Assembly: GCF_017377855.1 (NCBI RefSeq)
Contig: NZ_JAFREP010000010.1
Coordinates: 186,001 to 250,000, forward strand
Origin: Acanthopleuribacter pedis
GTDB taxonomy: Bacteria > Acidobacteriota > Holophagae > Acanthopleuribacterales > Acanthopleuribacteraceae
Direction of reading: 5' to 3'
Length of the DNA stretch: 64,000 nucleotides
The notes beneath the pieces are model-generated. The model searched no databases, had not been told where the DNA came from, and worked only from the letters and a program-made list of their open reading frames with translations. The stretch's first letter is position 1, and each line of letters starts with the position of its first letter. The position numbers and the translations under genes are program-made. Shown in pieces: positions 16,131-24,780 of this stretch.

Positions 16131-18224
16131 TTAAGCAGCGTGACGGCGACGAAAGTAGATCACACTTCCCATCATCAACAGGACCATTGCGATCAACGCC
16201 CATTCGCCCAAGGTAGGCACCGTTTGCACCGCGCCGCCGAAGTTACCGGCACCGGCTTGACCAACCTCGTACAAAGCATCGGGTTGAATCAACACATTTA
16301 ATTCAGCCGTGCCGTTATCGCCGATGGTCACGCGCTCAACGGTCACGGTACCGTCCGCGTTGGTAATGCGTACATCGTAGGAACAACCGGCGGTGCCGGA
16401 AACAGTCAGCCCGGTGGTGCCGATCGCACCCAGGTTGCTAATGCGCGGTTCGGCACACAGGCTACCGGGCGCACCCGCCTCAACCTGAAGGCCGTCGGTG
16501 ATCATCATGTCGATGGTGGCCGTACCGCCCGCACCGACCAACACCCGTTGGATCGAACTGGCGCCACCCGGCTGGGTGATCAACACGTCGTAGGCGCAAT
16601 CGTAGCTGCCGTTAATGGTGATGCCGTTTTGACCAACCGGGGCCAGGTCAACCGTGGGCGTGGCGCAAGCCAAGCCAACCTCGAACAAGGTGGTGGTACC
16701 GCTGACCTCGTTGCCAACCGCCAACATCGGGATCAAGGTGGGGCTGTCGGCGGCGGAGATGAAGGTCAAGCCCTCGGGGCCGAGATCACCGGCCGCGGCC
16801 GTTTCAGCGTCGGCACTGAAATCGCGGTTGTTGATGTAGGTAACAAAAGCGGGCGCCGTTGGCGTGGCCAGGTTGTACATCGCGATGCCGCCCACCCGTT
16901 CCAGGCCCACAAAACCGTAGTTGACACCGGCGATTTGACCCACGGCCACGCCCTCGGGTTCGGGACCTTTGTCGTCGGAGCGCGAATCGAATGAATCGTT
17001 GTCGTCGTTGTTGCTGTTGAAGTTGTTCGCCAATTGGGTCGAGGTCAAAACTTCCAAATCATCGCCGGAATCATAGACCAAGGCACCGGTAGCGCCGTTC
17101 CAAACGGAGAAGGAACGGGCACCGTAGGCGTAAAGTTCGTCGTAGTCCATGTCGTTATCAGTGTCACCCAAGGTGGTGGTGATTTTCAAACGACCCAGGT
17201 TTTCGTTTTCCTGCAGGGTAGCGGCGTTGGGAAACGCGGTGGGGTCCAACGTCAAATCGCCGACGCGTTCTTCCTCGCTAAAACCGCCGTAGTCACGGCT
17301 ATCGCCTTCGTTGGCGGTAAACAGATAGGTTTGGCCACCGCTCTCAAAAGCAACCATGGCGTCGGGTTGGAACATGCCGAAAACCGGATAGTTGGCGATG
17401 TTAATCGCATCGTCGCGGTTGGAGGCGTCGATACCGTTGCCGGCCACGCTGTGGTCTTTAAAACCCAGACCGATCAGACTGGTCACGGTACCGGCGTTGA
17501 CATCAACCACGGCCACCGCGTTGTTTTCCTGGAGCGCGACCCAGGCGGTCGCGGAATCGGCGGAAACCGCGATGTACTCGGGTTCCAAATCTTGAGCCAC
17601 GGTCGCGCCGGGGGTGAAAATGCGAATGCTCGCATCCAAGGTTTGACCGTTAAACGCGGTAAATCCCGCGGTGGTCACATTGCCCTGGGTCAGGGACGCC
17701 ACGCCGCCGGAGAGGTCGATAATGCTGATAGACCCCTCGGGATCCGTGGTGATGTCGTCACTGGGTTCCCCCTCATTGGCCACCAACACCTTGCCGCCGT
17801 CGGGCGTGAAGGTCAGCATGTCGGGCAACGCACCCACGGTCACTTGGCTTTGGAAGGTGCCGCCGGTGTTAAAAAACACCACCACACCGTTGTCGGTTTT
17901 GGGATCCGCGGCCACGGCAACCGCAACCGTGCCGTTGTGAACGGCGACGCTGTTGGCTTGATCCCCGTAACTGGAAATATCGATGGTAAAAGCAAGGGTG
18001 GGGTTGGCAGGATCACTGATATTGAGGACGTCAACCGCGCCACTGGCGCCGTTTACCACAAACAAACGGTCGGTGGCGGCATCGAAGGCGACAATTTCCG
18101 CGGCGCTATCGTCAAAAATCCCGGTAGCGTACGTGCCCTTGACCGACAGGCTAATCGGCGTGCCGGCACTGACGAAACACAAAAAAGCCATAAGGCTGAA
18201 CAACAAGAGACAGACATTTTTCAT
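16131..18224 (-). CDS. Choice-of-anchor I family protein with IPTL-CTERM tail
   Basis: A 697-residue surface protein. The start ending at 18224 follows a GGAG box and gives a clean signal peptide (MKNVCLLLFSLMAFLCFVSA). Residues 25-520 form a beta-propeller-like domain of the choice-of-anchor I type, with repeated blades such as DRLFVVNGASGAVDVLNISD and the acidic stretches NSNNDDNDSFDSRSDDKGPE and FTANEGDSRDYGG. Two similar short repeats follow (about 525-660; CSYDVRITNADGTVTVERV and CAYDVLITQPGGASSIQRV). The end, VPTLGEWALIAMVLLMMG plus YFRRRHAA, is an IPTL-CTERM sorting signal: motif, membrane helix, basic tail. Such tails are thought to be cleaved by exosortase-like enzymes; none is in the window. 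The function of the propeller is unknown. Confidence 0.9.
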   Translation of the reverse strand: MKNVCLLLFSLMAFLCFVSAGTPISLSVKGTYATGIFDDSAAEIVAFDAATDRLFVVNGASGAVDVLNISDPANPTLAFTIDISSYGDQANSVAVHNGTVAVAVAADPKTDNGVVVFFNTGGTFQSQVTVGALPDMLTFTPDGGKVLVANEGEPSDDITTDPEGSISIIDLSGGVASLTQGNVTTAGFTAFNGQTLDASIRIFTPGATVAQDLEPEYIAVSADSATAWVALQENNAVAVVDVNAGTVTSLIGLGFKDHSVAGNGIDASNRDDAINIANYPVFGMFQPDAMVAFESGGQTYLFTANEGDSRDYGGFSEEERVGDLTLDPTAFPNAATLQENENLGRLKITTTLGDTDNDMDYDELYAYGARSFSVWNGATGALVYDSGDDLEVLTSTQLANNFNSNNDDNDSFDSRSDDKGPEPEGVAVGQIAGVNYGFVGLERVGGIAMYNLATPTAPAFVTYINNRDFSADAETAAAGDLGPEGLTFISAADSPTLIPMLAVGNEVSGTTTLFEVGLACATPTVDLAPVGQNGITINGSYDCAYDVLITQPGGASSIQRVLVGAGGTATIDMMITDGLQVEAGAPGSLCAEPRISNLGAIGTTGLTVSGTAGCSYDVRITNADGTVTVERVTIGDNGTAELNVLIQPDALYEVGQAGAGNFGGAVQTVPTLGEWALIAMVLLMMGSVIYFRRRHAA

Positions 18225-18582
18225 AGAACGAATCTCCAGTGGATGAAGCGATTGGGTGTCTTGAAATACTAGGGGTTCCCCGCTTGATTCCTGATCGGCG
18301 AGGAACGACCGGGTTGGTGACCCCCCGGTGGGTGATGCCACATAAAAGCGGGTGGCGCGGCCGGAAGACGGCCCGTACGAATCCGGCTCGGCGAATAACC
18401 GAGCCGGCGACCCAAACCTTTCCGAGGAATGCCTGCAATAAAACAAGCCAATCCTCAGAAGTTGGTGGGGTACCCGAAAAAACAGCCAAGTATCCAGCCC
18501 CACCGTGAAAATTTCATGAGGGTACCGTGATCAACCCTGTAGATCGCGACAGCGTGGTCCCATGCAGGGCACCTAGCCCGCG
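18225..18582 (-). other. Leader region of the anchor-I gene
   Basis: This gap lies upstream of the 16131-18224 gene and just after the gene at 18583. It contains a 9-bp perfect hairpin, CCGGCTCGG (18383-18391) and CCGAGCCGG (18399-18407), with a 7-base loop and no T-tract. It would sit in the 5' leader of the minus-strand transcript. I match it to no riboswitch class. Confidence 0.4.
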
Positions 18583-19521
18583 CTAATGGAACAGAGAGTG
18601 TATCCCCAAGCGCCGGTCCCCCAACCACGACAAGGGTTCAACCTTGCCACCAGTTTGTTCCGGGCTGTGCTGGTCTTCGAGTTGGGTCATCGGTCCCAAA
18701 TCTTCCGCCTGGAGCGTGGTCAGACGGGTCATCGGCCGGTAATCAATTTCAACCCCGCTTTTCGGATGGTTGCAAGCCAGCCCCAAATGCACCCCAAACG
18801 CACCGCGTTCGCGACAGCGGGGACAGCGGAAAAGGGTGAGCAGGACATGGGATTGCAAGGCGCGGTTGATGGCGGGATGCAGCCTGGTCAAATAAGACCA
18901 ACGCGGCTCGGCCAGTGCTTCGAGATCGACCTCGTCTTCCTTGGCGGCGGCAAGATAAAACCGCCGTGGTTCCGGCAACCAAACGCGGCATGATTCACAG
19001 AACACGCGGCGGCAACCGACCGCCCGCATCCCCGCGGGCAACACAACGGCCACCCATTCCACCAACCAGAACAACCAGAGGTAGGCACTTTGGGGACGGT
19101 GGTGGAAATGGGAGGGCCATCCGTTTTGGGCAACATCCAGCATCATCACAAACCAATACTCGGGTTGTTGGATCAGCACCGCAACCGGTAGAGGGGACAC
19201 CGTATTCAGCCCGTTGTGACTGATCAACAACGCCGTCGCCCATGAAATGTAAAGGGCCAGGGTGGCGAGAAAGCCACCCATCACAAAAGGAATCATGCGG
19301 TTGCGACAGCGGCCCCACCAACCGGCGAGCGCCGTGGCCCAGCCCACCCCGTACCCCAACAGCAAGGCAAGCACCAGGGAACCCAATCCGAACACCGGAT
19401 TATGAACCGTGGCGAAGCCGTGCAGGTAACCACCCGCGCCGGCCGCAAGCAGGGCGAAGAACAAACAAACAGGATACAAAGGGCCGATTCGACCGCTGAG
19501 TTGATAAGGGGTTCGCTGCAT
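18583..19521 (-). CDS. Membrane protein with paired-cysteine motifs, unknown function
   Basis: A 312-residue protein I do not recognise. A GAGG box lies 5 bases before the ATG. Four hydrophobic segments occupy about 15-36, 43-66, 78-100 and 145-165. A soluble C-terminal half follows with two CxxC-type pairs, CESC (about 175) and CPRC (about 236), plus nearby single cysteines, which could hold a zinc ion. A segment between them (RFYLAAAKEDEVDLEALAEP) looks like a folded domain boundary. Neighbours (anchor-I protein downstream, divergent mltA) give no clear pathway. Confidence 0.75.
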   Translation of the reverse strand: MQRTPYQLSGRIGPLYPVCLFFALLAAGAGGYLHGFATVHNPVFGLGSLVLALLLGYGVGWATALAGWWGRCRNRMIPFVMGGFLATLALYISWATALLISHNGLNTVSPLPVAVLIQQPEYWFVMMLDVAQNGWPSHFHHRPQSAYLWLFWLVEWVAVVLPAGMRAVGCRRVFCESCRVWLPEPRRFYLAAAKEDEVDLEALAEPRWSYLTRLHPAINRALQSHVLLTLFRCPRCRERGAFGVHLGLACNHPKSGVEIDYRPMTRLTTLQAEDLGPMTQLEDQHSPEQTGGKVEPLSWLGDRRLGIHSLFH

Positions 19522-19902
19522 GGTGCCTCAATCAACCCACCCGGCGTTGTTGCTCTGGGTCTGCCGAACACCGCGCGGCGGTGTTGGGTGGGCATGTTAT
19601 GGAACCTGATCTAAGCTGCTCGGCTGGGTCCGATCTCGCGAGGGGAGGACGCGGTATTACCCCCAAAGGGCTTTGGGCTTCACCGTAGTGCCGGCTCAGT
19701 TCAGGTAGGAGGGCCTTATAACCTAAAGCGCATTCTTACAGAAATTCCGCCAAAAGGAAGTGTAAAAGATCGCAGAATATTAAACGCTTCGCGTAAATTT
19801 GCTACGTACGCACAGGATGAGAAGTTTTTGATAAGTTCGTGTTATGGTCGGCTCCATTGTCCATCACCCGCGTTGCCACTCTATTTAATATGAAGGATCC
19901 CC
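19522..19902. other. Divergent intergenic region before mltA
   Basis: A 381-bp gap that becomes AT-rich toward 19730-19880 and should carry the mltA promoter. I see no gene, terminator or strong palindrome. Confidence 0.45.
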
Positions 19903-21189
19903 ATGAATCTCCGTGCTCTGGTTCCGATCACCCGAACCCTCGCGGCGCTCGCCGTCTTGCTGCTCCTCCACTGCGGCAAACCACCCCAACCCAAGGTTGA
20001 ACCCGAGGCACCGGAACCACCGCTACCGCCGCAAGGACACCAATTCGTTTTGGTGGACAACTGGCCGCTCCTGCGCGACGACGCGGATCACGACGCCATG
20101 GTCCGTGCCCTCGACCGACAAGCGGCCTGGCTGGCACGCAAGCCCGCGGATTGGACCTGCACGGTGGGACCCCATCGGGTCGAACGGGATCGGCTCCGCG
20201 ATACCCTGCTCCGTTTCCGCGACATCTGGCTGGCCCACAAGGAACAACCCGAGGCACTGCAGAACGCGCTCCAGGCCGAGTTCGACCTGTACCAATGGAC
20301 CTACAACGGGACACCCGACATTTTGTTAACCGGATATTTCGCCCCGGTCCTCGACGGCCGACATCGCGCGGACACCGAATACCGCTTCCCCCTGTACCAA
20401 CGCCCCAAGGATTTACTCACAATCCGCGTCGACCAGTTCGAACCCCGTTTCCTTCAGCCTGGCTCCAGCCTGCGCGGCACCGCGGTCATGGCCCGCCTGG
20501 AGGGCCGCAACGTGGTGCCCTACCACGACCGCGCGGCGATTGACGGCGCGGGCAAACTCGCCGGCCGCGGTTTGGAATTGGTGTACCTCAAGGATTACTG
20601 GCACCTATTTTCGTTCCATGTTCAGGGCGGCGGCTTCGTACGCTTGGAAAATGATCGATACGTCAAACTCAACTACGCAGGCAAAAACGGGCTGCCCTAC
20701 GTCTCCGTTGGCAAGTTACTGATTGAAGCCGGCCACATCACCCGCGAAAACATGTCGATGCAGGCACTCAGCGATTATTTCGCCGCCAACCCCGACGAGG
20801 TGGCACGCTGGTGCTTCCAAAATCCAAGCTACGTCTTTTACCAATCCGACGGCCGCACCTATCCCGATTTACAGCCGGACCTCTTCCCCCACGGTTCACT
20901 TGGATTCCCGGTCACCACCAAACGCTCGCTGGCCTTCGACAAGAAGTACTTTGGCGGCGGCATGCTGGCATTTGTGCAGGGAACCATCGAGCGAAGCACG
21001 GCGGACCGCGAGCCTTTCGGCCGGTTTGCCATTGACCAGGACACCGGCGGCGCCATTCGCGAAAACCATGTCGATGTGTTTATGGGCGCGGGCGACGAAG
21101 CCCTGCGCGACGCCGGTTTTTTGAAGGACAAACAAGGCCACGTCTACTTTTTGATCCTCAAACCCAAAATCAGCGCCTCGGCGGAATAA
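19903..21189 (+). CDS. mltA: Membrane-bound lytic murein transglycosylase A
   Basis: A 428-residue MltA-family enzyme that cleaves the glycan strands of peptidoglycan to 1,6-anhydro-muropeptides. An N-terminal hydrophobic segment ends at Cys25 (LLLLHCGKPP), suggesting a lipoprotein, though His before the Cys is unusual for a lipobox. Family segments are clear: PDILLTGYFAPVLDG, YRFPLYQRP, GRGLELVYLKD, FHVQGGGFVRLE, then RSLAFDKKYFGGG. The C-terminal 3D-type barrel has FAIDQDTGGAIREN and DVFMGAGDEA with its catalytic-site Asp residues. A GAAGGA box lies before the ATG. It is apparently a single gene. Confidence 0.95.
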   Translation: MNLRALVPITRTLAALAVLLLLHCGKPPQPKVEPEAPEPPLPPQGHQFVLVDNWPLLRDDADHDAMVRALDRQAAWLARKPADWTCTVGPHRVERDRLRDTLLRFRDIWLAHKEQPEALQNALQAEFDLYQWTYNGTPDILLTGYFAPVLDGRHRADTEYRFPLYQRPKDLLTIRVDQFEPRFLQPGSSLRGTAVMARLEGRNVVPYHDRAAIDGAGKLAGRGLELVYLKDYWHLFSFHVQGGGFVRLENDRYVKLNYAGKNGLPYVSVGKLLIEAGHITRENMSMQALSDYFAANPDEVARWCFQNPSYVFYQSDGRTYPDLQPDLFPHGSLGFPVTTKRSLAFDKKYFGGGMLAFVQGTIERSTADREPFGRFAIDQDTGGAIRENHVDVFMGAGDEALRDAGFLKDKQGHVYFLILKPKISASAE

Positions 21190-21280
21190 CCCCCAACACG
21201 CCAAACCACTTGCTTTATGCGTGTTAGCATTTCTTTCAAACTTTTTTGATTTTTTTGCGGACGGTTCGTGGCTTTTTGGT

Positions 21281-21345
21281 GAGTGTATCAGTGGTAGAGC
21301 ATTTTGAAGGGAGCTTGTAAACTCCTAACGCATTCGCGTTAACTT
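21281..21345 (+). ncRNA. tRNA-like sequence, degenerate
   Basis: TATCAGTGGTAGAGCA resembles a tRNA D-arm. GGGAG-CTTGTAAA-CTCC resembles an anticodon arm whose loop reads C-U-UGU-A-A (threonine-type) but has one extra base. A small hairpin, TAACGC-ATTC-GCGTTA, follows in the variable-arm position. No acceptor stem can be formed and the D-stem is mispaired, so it is not a normal tRNA. It could be a relic or a small RNA that mimics one. It leads directly into the terminator at 21346. Confidence 0.3.
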
Positions 21346-21379
21346 GCCGGTGGTTTTCAGATCCACCGGCTTTTTTTTT
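21346..21379 (+). terminator. Rho-independent terminator
   Basis: Stem GCCGGTGG and CCACCGGC with a 9-base loop is followed by nine T residues. The stem also occupies the place of a T-arm for the tRNA-like element just upstream. It may end mltA transcripts (157 bp upstream) or a separate small RNA. Confidence 0.92.
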
Positions 21380-21478
21380 GCAGGATGGTTTGAAGATACG
21401 GCTTTGTCGTTTCGGGTTGGCTGCTGTTGGTATCCCGGCTTTGCTCCCTTCTGGGCTGGGGCAGGATGCGGCCCTGGT

Positions 21479-22510
21479 CTACGACCCTTTTTTGCCGATT
21501 CCCGACGTTGATTGGGCCGTTGCTTCCTCTGTTTTTGATGCTTCCGTGATTGTTTCGGCCGTTGCTTCTTTTGGCGGTCTGTACGCTGCTTGACGAGGCG
21601 TACTACCGTTTGTTTCGTTGACATGGGTGGTTAGGAGCTCGCAAAACTTCACCAAAGCCGCCGACCGGAAACGCTGATTGGGGAACACCAAGTACACACC
21701 GCCTTGACGCAAGTGGTAATCGGGAAGCAGGCGTACCAATTCCCCGCCGGCTATCGCCGGCAAAACCGCGAAGTCCGGCAAAATACCGAAGCCGACACCC
21801 GTCGCGACAACCGAGCGAATCGCCGGGGTCGCATCAAAACTCAGTGCCGCTTCGCAGGTGACCTGGTGGCTTTGTTCCGCCTTGTCATAAAAGGTCCAAC
21901 GGGTGGGATGCGGCAGGACGCGGTTTTCGATGAACGGCAATGCCGCCAAATCCGCCGGCGTTTCAATCGGTCCATGCTCCGCCAAAAAAGCCGGACTCGC
22001 GAAGGGAATTTCCCTGAAATCGCAGAGCTTGCGTGCCTTGTGGCTGCTTTCACGTAACCAACCCACCCGGACCGCTAAATCCAGCTGCGTTTCAACCACG
22101 TCCAGCGTGGTATCGCTGAGCGTGAGGGCGATGCGAACCTTGGGGTAACGCGTGCGAAACGCCGCCACCGCACCCACCACCACCTGCATGCCAAATCCCA
22201 ACGGCGCCGTCACCCGCAAGGTGCCGCGCGGTTCTTCCGCCCCGGCGGCCACTTCCTCATAGGCCGCCGCCACCTCGTTCAGGATCAGCCGCGCCCGCCC
22301 CGCCAAGGCCCTGCCCGCCTCGGTTAAATGCAACCGCCGGGTTGTGCGCACCAACAGGGTCACGCCCAATTCGGCCTCAAGCTGCTGGATCTGTTTGCTG
22401 ACCACCGCCTTGGAAACAGCCAAGCGCGCCGCCGCGGCGGTGATCGTCCCCGTTTCAGCCACCGCGGCAAAATACGGCAAACGGTTGAGGTTGGCGCGTT
22501 GATGGGCCAT
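21479..22510 (-). CDS. LysR-family transcriptional regulator
   Basis: A 343-residue LysR regulator. I chose MAHQRANLNRLPYFAAV at 22510, preceded by AGAAGGTGA. Residues 8-67 are the winged helix (GTITAAAARLAVSKAVVSKQ as helix-turn-helix, then QLEAELGVTLLVRTTRRLHL). Residues 95-295 are the substrate-binding domain (GTLRVTAPLGFGMQVVVGAV). The last 45 residues are a Thr-, Glu- and Ala-rich tail of low complexity, longer than usual for the family. It diverges from the NAD(P)H-binding gene at 22883, a common arrangement in which the LysR protein controls the oxidoreductase. Here the shared promoter region has been invaded by a family A repeat. Confidence 0.93.
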   Translation of the reverse strand: MAHQRANLNRLPYFAAVAETGTITAAAARLAVSKAVVSKQIQQLEAELGVTLLVRTTRRLHLTEAGRALAGRARLILNEVAAAYEEVAAGAEEPRGTLRVTAPLGFGMQVVVGAVAAFRTRYPKVRIALTLSDTTLDVVETQLDLAVRVGWLRESSHKARKLCDFREIPFASPAFLAEHGPIETPADLAALPFIENRVLPHPTRWTFYDKAEQSHQVTCEAALSFDATPAIRSVVATGVGFGILPDFAVLPAIAGGELVRLLPDYHLRQGGVYLVFPNQRFRSAALVKFCELLTTHVNETNGSTPRQAAYRPPKEATAETITEASKTEEATAQSTSGIGKKGS

Positions 22511-22625
22511 ATCGTCACCTTCTAGTTGACAGTGTATTTCCAATGTATCTCTTTTTTTGACACGGATTCAAGCGTAGATTGAGGGTCAAGCAAGGCACGG
22601 GTCAGCGAACCCGCCGCCAAAAACT

Positions 22626-22866
22626 AGCCCGCAATTCTCACAAGGATTCGTCGCGAGAAGCTGAAAGCCTTGTGAGTACGAAGATTACGACGGAGAGACG
22701 GCACAGGCGTAGCAGCGCTACGGCGAAGGCGGCTCGACCGAGAAAGCGAAGTAATCGCATGGCTTTCGGCTTCGTAGCAGAATTCCTTGTGAGAATTGCG
22801 GGCTGACCCGCATTGCGCATGGGGATTCGTCGCGAGAAGCTGAATTCCTCGTGAGCAGTGCGGGCC
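22626..22866 (-). repeat. Repeat family A, copy 1 (short form)
   Basis: A 179-bp element (22626-22804) has 21-bp perfect inverted ends, AGCCCGCAATTCTCACAAGG and its complement. It is followed at once by a 60-bp deletion derivative (22807-22866) with the same kind of ends. It is the reverse orientation of the copies at 26914 and 33352. It lacks their 15/16-bp arrays but shares CTCGGTCGAGCCGCCTTCGC and the GCTTCTCGCGACGAATCC arm. No transposase is present. Confidence 0.9.
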
Positions 22867-22882
22867 ACCCAAGGAGTCTGTG

Positions 22883-23503
22883 ATGAACATCTTGTTAATT
22901 GGTGCCACCGGTATGATTGGTTCACGTATTTTGGAGGAAGCCAAACAGCGCGGTCACGCCGTCACCGCCGCGGTACGGAACCCCGAGCGCGTCACGCCCC
23001 ACCAACAGGTGGCGCCCACGGCGTTTGACCTCGCCGACGCGCCGCGCTTCCAAGAACTGGCCGCCAGGGCCGATGTGGTCGTTGCAGCCGTCAGCCCCCG
23101 CAACACCGGTAACCCCGAAACCGAAGCCCTCGCCTACGCGGACGCCCTCATCGCCGGGGTCGGCACCACCCGTTTGGTTTTGGTCGGCGGCGCGGGTTCC
23201 CTGAACCTGCCGGACGGAACCCCAGTCGCCAACGTGGTGCCCGAACCCTACACCGCCGAGGCCAAAGGCATGCGCGCCGCCTTCGAAAAAATCGCGGCGA
23301 GCACGGTAAACTACACCGTCCTCGCACCGGCCGCGGAAATCGCACCCGGCACGCGTACCAACCAATTTCGCACCGGTGGGCGCACCTTTTTGGTCGACGA
23401 CCAGGGTCAAAGCCGCATCAGCGCCGAGGACTACGCCGTCGCCCTGATGAACGAGGTCGAGCAACCCGCCCATCCACGCCAACTTTTTTCCGTTGCCTAT
23501 TAA
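22883..23503 (+). CDS. NAD(P)H-binding protein, atypical SDR
   Basis: A 206-residue protein of the NmrA/YwnB-like group. AAGGAG lies 6 bases before the ATG at 22883. The Rossmann motif is LLIGATGMIGSRIL with basic residues in AAVRNPERV that favour NADP. LVLVGGAGSLNLPDG and ISAEDYAVALMNEVE are typical later segments. The protein lacks the classical YxxxK catalytic pair, so it may be a reductase of flavin or quinone type or a redox sensor. The divergent LysR gene is the probable regulator. Confidence 0.88.
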   Translation: MNILLIGATGMIGSRILEEAKQRGHAVTAAVRNPERVTPHQQVAPTAFDLADAPRFQELAARADVVVAAVSPRNTGNPETEALAYADALIAGVGTTRLVLVGGAGSLNLPDGTPVANVVPEPYTAEAKGMRAAFEKIAASTVNYTVLAPAAEIAPGTRTNQFRTGGRTFLVDDQGQSRISAEDYAVALMNEVEQPAHPRQLFSVAY

Positions 23504-23510
23504 GCAGCGC

Positions 23511-23557
23511 CGGCAAGCGGGGCGCCTTCACTTGAAAACCAGAATCCCCGCTTGCCG
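23511..23557. terminator. Hairpin between convergent genes
   Basis: CGGCAAGCGGGG and CCCCGCTTGCCG form a 12-bp perfect stem with a 23-base loop, 8 bp after the stop of the NAD(P)H-binding gene and 22 bp before the stop of the convergent gene. It has no T-tract, so its role as a bidirectional terminator is only likely. Confidence 0.5.
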
Positions 23558-23578
23558 CTTGAACGGCAGGATCAACCT

Positions 23579-24445
23579 TTAAGGCGAATCGGGGGTGCGC
23601 TCAAAATAGTGAAGGATGTTTTTGAACCGTTCTTCAACCATGACAAAAATGTCCATTTCAGCCCACATAAAAAATTCAATAAAATAGTCCGGGGTTTCAA
23701 CCACCACCACCCAGTAGGTGATCGTGTGTTCCGTGGTTTTTTCAGTTGCCCGAAACCCCAGCGCGGGCATACCACCGACCTGCCGTGCGTCCACCTCGGA
23801 AACGCTTGTCTCCACTTCATCTTCTACAAAGGCTTTTCGCAAGCGTTCAACATGCTGCTCGAGCGTTAATCCAGCGGGAAGATCGGACCGTGCCTGCCCG
23901 GAAATACTACAAGCCGCACCCAATTGATGATCAACCATGGTGACATCGGCACTCGGCCGAATCGAAGCATCTTGACGCCAACCGTCGGGAACCACCGTTT
24001 GATATGCCCGATTCAAAACATAAACCTGTTCGATCTCTCCCTTTTCCCTCCCAACCGCCGCCTGGGCTTGTTCCTGGACGTTTTTGACCACTTCCATTAA
24101 AAACAAAAAAAACACAAAGGCAATGATCACAAAAGACAGGGCGCGCACGCTGCACCCCTTCACCGTGCGCAGAAACACTAACGCCGTCACCGGCAAAATC
24201 AGCGATCCCACAAAGTACCCGTAGCCAAAAGCGCCGGGGTGTGTTTGCATCACCTCAACAAAATGGCCCGCTAGGTAGATAAACACAAAGAAACTCGCGG
24301 TTAGTACCAAGAGCCCGTCGACGAATAGAGAAAAAAGCGCCCGTGGTTTTTTTCCGGTCTCCATCGGCGCCGCTGTCTCCGGTCCCTCATAGGGCGATGC
24401 CTCGCGTCTCCCCGCGGGTGGTTGCGATGGGTTTGGTTCGTTCAT
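23579..24445 (-). CDS. Membrane protein with a PsbP/DUF1795-like C-terminal domain
   Basis: A 288-residue protein of unknown function, with GAGG before the ATG. Residues 1-35 are a Pro-rich cytoplasmic tail. Three hydrophobic helices follow (about 38-62, 72-92 and 100-120; ALSFVIIAFVFFLFLMEVV). Residues 140-288 resemble the PsbP/DcrB/DUF1795 fold: YQTVVPDGWRQD near the start, GLTLEQHVERLRKAF, VGGMPALGFRATE, and YWVVVVETPDYFIEFFMW, then a final helix. Proteins of this fold are often stress or envelope factors. The fold call is by pattern only. Confidence 0.75.
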   Translation of the reverse strand: MNEPNPSQPPAGRREASPYEGPETAAPMETGKKPRALFSLFVDGLLVLTASFFVFIYLAGHFVEVMQTHPGAFGYGYFVGSLILPVTALVFLRTVKGCSVRALSFVIIAFVFFLFLMEVVKNVQEQAQAAVGREKGEIEQVYVLNRAYQTVVPDGWRQDASIRPSADVTMVDHQLGAACSISGQARSDLPAGLTLEQHVERLRKAFVEDEVETSVSEVDARQVGGMPALGFRATEKTTEHTITYWVVVVETPDYFIEFFMWAEMDIFVMVEERFKNILHYFERTPDSP

Positions 24446-24780
24446 GGCAAAACCTCTGTTTTAGGATGACCGCACTACCGGCTAAAGATGATCTATCGAC
24501 CACATGGGAGAATCCATTCAGCTATTTTGGTTGAAAGACAAATCCAAAGGGTCCTGTCGGGCCAAACATGCCATCACCTTAAGCCGGGAGCCGACTCAGA
24601 AGCATTCGGAAAACACCTCCAACACTACACCTCACACAAAACCGTTAATTCTTTAGCCAAGAAATTAACTACAACAGCTCACGCAACCGAAGGATAACTC
24701 AAAGCATCTCGCCATCTAACCTTCCTCGACCCGTGACACCGCTTCAGGTGCCGCACGTCAGCGCATTCAGGAGTTATCTC
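24446..24780. other. Divergent intergenic region before the TonB receptor
   Basis: A 335-bp AT-richer gap. I see no gene, hairpin or clear Fur-like or other operator in it. Confidence 0.4.

Noticed and set aside
16548..18272. Long plus-strand frames opposite the anchor-I gene
   Set aside because: Gly/Val/His-rich translations with no ribosome sites, typical antisense shadows of a GC-rich gene.
21281..21379. A functional tRNA-Thr gene
   Set aside because: No acceptor stem, mispaired D-stem, extra base in the anticodon loop and a wrong T-loop; kept only as tRNA-like.
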